In this document: positions 34,322-35,410 of the stretch, in pieces | Position numbering within the stretch: position 1 is the stretch's first letter | How the letters are laid out: every line of letters starts with the position of its first letter | Source of the DNA: JAGNZR01 sp051648365 | Lineage (GTDB): Bacteria > Fusobacteriota > Fusobacteriia > Fusobacteriales > Fusobacteriaceae | Reading direction: 5' to 3' | NCBI GenBank assembly: GCA_051648365.1 | Contig: JBOFEZ010000026.1 | Span: 1 to 35,410 of the forward strand | Length of the DNA: 35,410 nt | The notes under the pieces: model-generated | Databases searched by the model: none | What the model was told of the DNA's origin: nothing | What the model saw: only the letters and a program-made list of their open reading frames with translations | Made by a program: the position numbers and the translations under genes

Positions 34322-35179
34322 ATGAAAAAAATAGTTTTAATAATTATTGTATCACTAATGTTAATCTCTTGTTCTTCGACAGGTAGAAAAAAATTTGAAA
34401 TAAACACTAAGAAACACAGGGCTGAAAATTATGATAACAGAATTAAAGGGGTTGTGTTGCATTACACAGCAATTGATAATGAAAAATCCATAAGGGCTCT
34501 TACAAAAGGTAAGGTAAGCTCACATTATCTAATAACCGATAGAACTGAAGATCCTATTTATTCTTTGGTAGCTGACGAGCAACGAGCTTGGCATGCAGGT
34601 AAAAGCGAGTTTTTGGGAAGAAAAAATTTAAATGACTCGACCATTGGAATAGAAATAGTGAATTTAGGATATAAATTATCTAAAGAACAACTTCATCCTC
34701 AAGTGAAAATACTTAAGACAGGTGAAGAGGCCTTCATAGAAAAAGAATTGTTCCAGGAGTATACTCAAATTCAAATAGAGAAAGTCGGTTTCCTTGTAAA
34801 ACTTCTTGTTGAAAAGTACGGGATAACTCCTAAAATGGTTGTGGGACATTCCGATATTTCATATAGCAGAAAAAAAGATCCTGGTCCTCTTTTTCCTTGG
34901 AAATATCTTTATGATAATTATAAGGTAGGAGCATGGTATGGATATTCGGATAAATTGTTCTATATGAATGTTGATAAATTTTCAAAATTATCTGTTATGG
35001 ATATAAAAAAAGAGTTTAAAAAATATGGGTATGAGATTCCAGAAACAGAGGTTTGGGATGTGGCTTCTGTGCAGGCGGTATATGCTTTTCAGATGCATTT
35101 TCGTCCTGAAAATATAGATGGAGTAGTAGACTTAGAGACGTACGCAATATTGAAAGCATTGAATAAAAAATACAAATAA
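34322..35179 (+). CDS. N-acetylmuramoyl-L-alanine amidase lipoprotein (AmiD-like)
   Basis: Amidases of this type cut the bond between muramic acid and the peptide in peptidoglycan. The 285-residue protein has a lipoprotein signal with lipobox LISC (Cys17), an amidase_2 domain with zinc ligands His47 (VVLHYTA), His176 (VVGHSDIS) and Asp187 (KKDPGPLFPW), the catalytic glutamate probably in TIGIEIVN (Glu111), and a C-terminal peptidoglycan-binding domain at about 240-283 (SVQAVYAFQMHFRP...DGVVDLETYAIL). This is the layout of E. coli AmiD, an outer-membrane lipoprotein. It follows the helicase by 79 bases with no terminator between, so it may share that promoter. Its products could feed the Opp and LD-carboxypeptidase system. 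Confidence 0.92.
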   Translation: MKKIVLIIIVSLMLISCSSTGRKKFEINTKKHRAENYDNRIKGVVLHYTAIDNEKSIRALTKGKVSSHYLITDRTEDPIYSLVADEQRAWHAGKSEFLGRKNLNDSTIGIEIVNLGYKLSKEQLHPQVKILKTGEEAFIEKELFQEYTQIQIEKVGFLVKLLVEKYGITPKMVVGHSDISYSRKKDPGPLFPWKYLYDNYKVGAWYGYSDKLFYMNVDKFSKLSVMDIKKEFKKYGYEIPETEVWDVASVQAVYAFQMHFRPENIDGVVDLETYAILKALNKKYK

Positions 35180-35186
35180 AGTTAAT

Positions 35187-35255
35187 AAAATCGTCAATAC
35201 TGAAAGGCATGAAAAAAATAGAATTAAAAAATTTAAAAAAACTATTGACGATTTT
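35187..35255. repeat. 13-bp inverted repeat spanning the rRNA promoter -35 box
   Basis: AAAATCGTCAATA (35187-35199) is exactly inverted as TATTGACGATTTT (35243-35255) with 43 bases between, mostly A-tracts. The right arm contains the -35 box TTGACG of the next promoter. The left arm lies just after the amidase stop codon. Confidence 0.7.
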
Positions 35256-35273
35256 CATTTGTTGTGATATTAT
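35245..35273 (+). promoter_or_regulatory. Promoter of a downstream rRNA operon
   Basis: TTGACG (35245-35250), 17 bases and TATTAT (35268-35273) match the layout of the tRNA operon promoter, sharing TGTGATATTATTATA. A-tracts at 35223-35241 stand where an UP element would be. The match to the tRNA promoter and the leader that follows suggest an rRNA operon just outside the window. Confidence 0.8.
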
Positions 35274-35410
35274 TATATTTGTCCACGACGAAAAGCGTGA
35301 ACGAAACGAAAAGGACATTAACAACAGAATAGAGAAGTAATCTAATAAATCTTTGAACTAAATTAGTTCAGAAAATTCTCAGTAATGAGACGTCATTGAG
35401 ACAGTGACGT
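35274..35410 (+). ncRNA. Probable rRNA operon leader, cut by the window end
   Basis: About 137 bases follow the promoter with no open frame but several small stems: CACG/CGTG at 35284-35299, the palindrome TGAACTAAATTAGTTCA (35354-35370), and ACGTCA/TGACGT (35390-35395 and 35405-35410). This density of hairpins before a stable-RNA gene fits the processing and antitermination leader of 16S rRNA. The mature 16S start is not reached. Confidence 0.6.

Noticed and set aside
35170..35199. Minus-strand promoter from the left arm of the inverted repeat (TTGACG)
   Set aside because: The -10 position 17 bases on reads TTGTAT, a poor match, and it would run antisense into the amidase gene.

Overview
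The window looks like a chromosomal segment of an AT-rich, Gram-negative anaerobe of the Fusobacteriota (Fusobacterium/Cetobacterium/Ilyobacter-like). This is inferred from the very low GC content, AT-biased codons, the mur-ddl-ftsQ-ftsA-ftsZ gene order with a heptose (LPS) gene at its head, several lipoproteins, and the tRNA and rRNA style. I could not confirm the genus without a search.

Layout. (1) 1-205: 3' end of a 5S rRNA and tRNA-Asn, the tail of an rRNA operon. (2) 300-802: a probable 40-residue membrane peptide translationally coupled to a YccF-family membrane protein. (3) 881-5433, minus strand: guaB and purD intact, purH frameshifted, purN cut to its last third. The cut is made by a decayed IS701/IS4-like element (5434-6514); the missing part of purN is not on its far side, so flanking DNA was lost with it. 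De novo purine synthesis from this locus looks broken, while guaB could still serve salvage. (4) 6606-7774: an encapsulated ferritin with a C-terminal cargo peptide, followed by its encapsulin shell protein, a two-gene iron-storage nanocompartment. (5) 7876-9807: a membrane-anchored metallophosphoesterase convergent with a WYL regulator that carries two ribbon-helix-helix-like segments. (6) 10120-16573: an LD-carboxypeptidase followed by a complete Opp/Dpp peptide ABC transporter, plausibly importing and trimming peptides, including cell-wall peptides. (7) 16615-19642: a PTS IIA domain fused to a CBS pair, preceded by a 9-bp tandem repeat in its leader; a small XRE regulator whose 3' end lies in a 35-bp perfect hairpin; and a second peptide-binding lipoprotein. 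(8) 19750-31477: gmhB, then a division and cell-wall cluster murF-mraY-murD-murG-murC-murB-ddl-ftsQ-ftsA-ftsZ that lacks murE, ftsW, ftsI and ftsL. (9) 31521-32183, minus: an OmpA-type lipoprotein. (10) 32299-32931: a six-tRNA operon (Pro, Gly, Arg, His, Lys, Leu). (11) 33007-35179: a DEAD-box RNA helicase and an AmiD-like amidase lipoprotein. (12) 35187-35410: promoter and leader of what appears to be another rRNA operon, so the window probably spans the interval between two co-directional rrn operons.

Most of the window serves the cell envelope: precursor synthesis (murF to ddl), septation (ftsQAZ), peptidoglycan attachment and turnover (OmpA-like protein, amidase, LD-carboxypeptidase), and peptide uptake (Opp). 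The likeliest places for something little described are the PTS-IIA/CBS protein with its repeat-bearing leader, the tandem-RHH WYL regulator, and the long palindrome ending the XRE gene. The encapsulin operon belongs to a known class but is the most distinctive complete system here.
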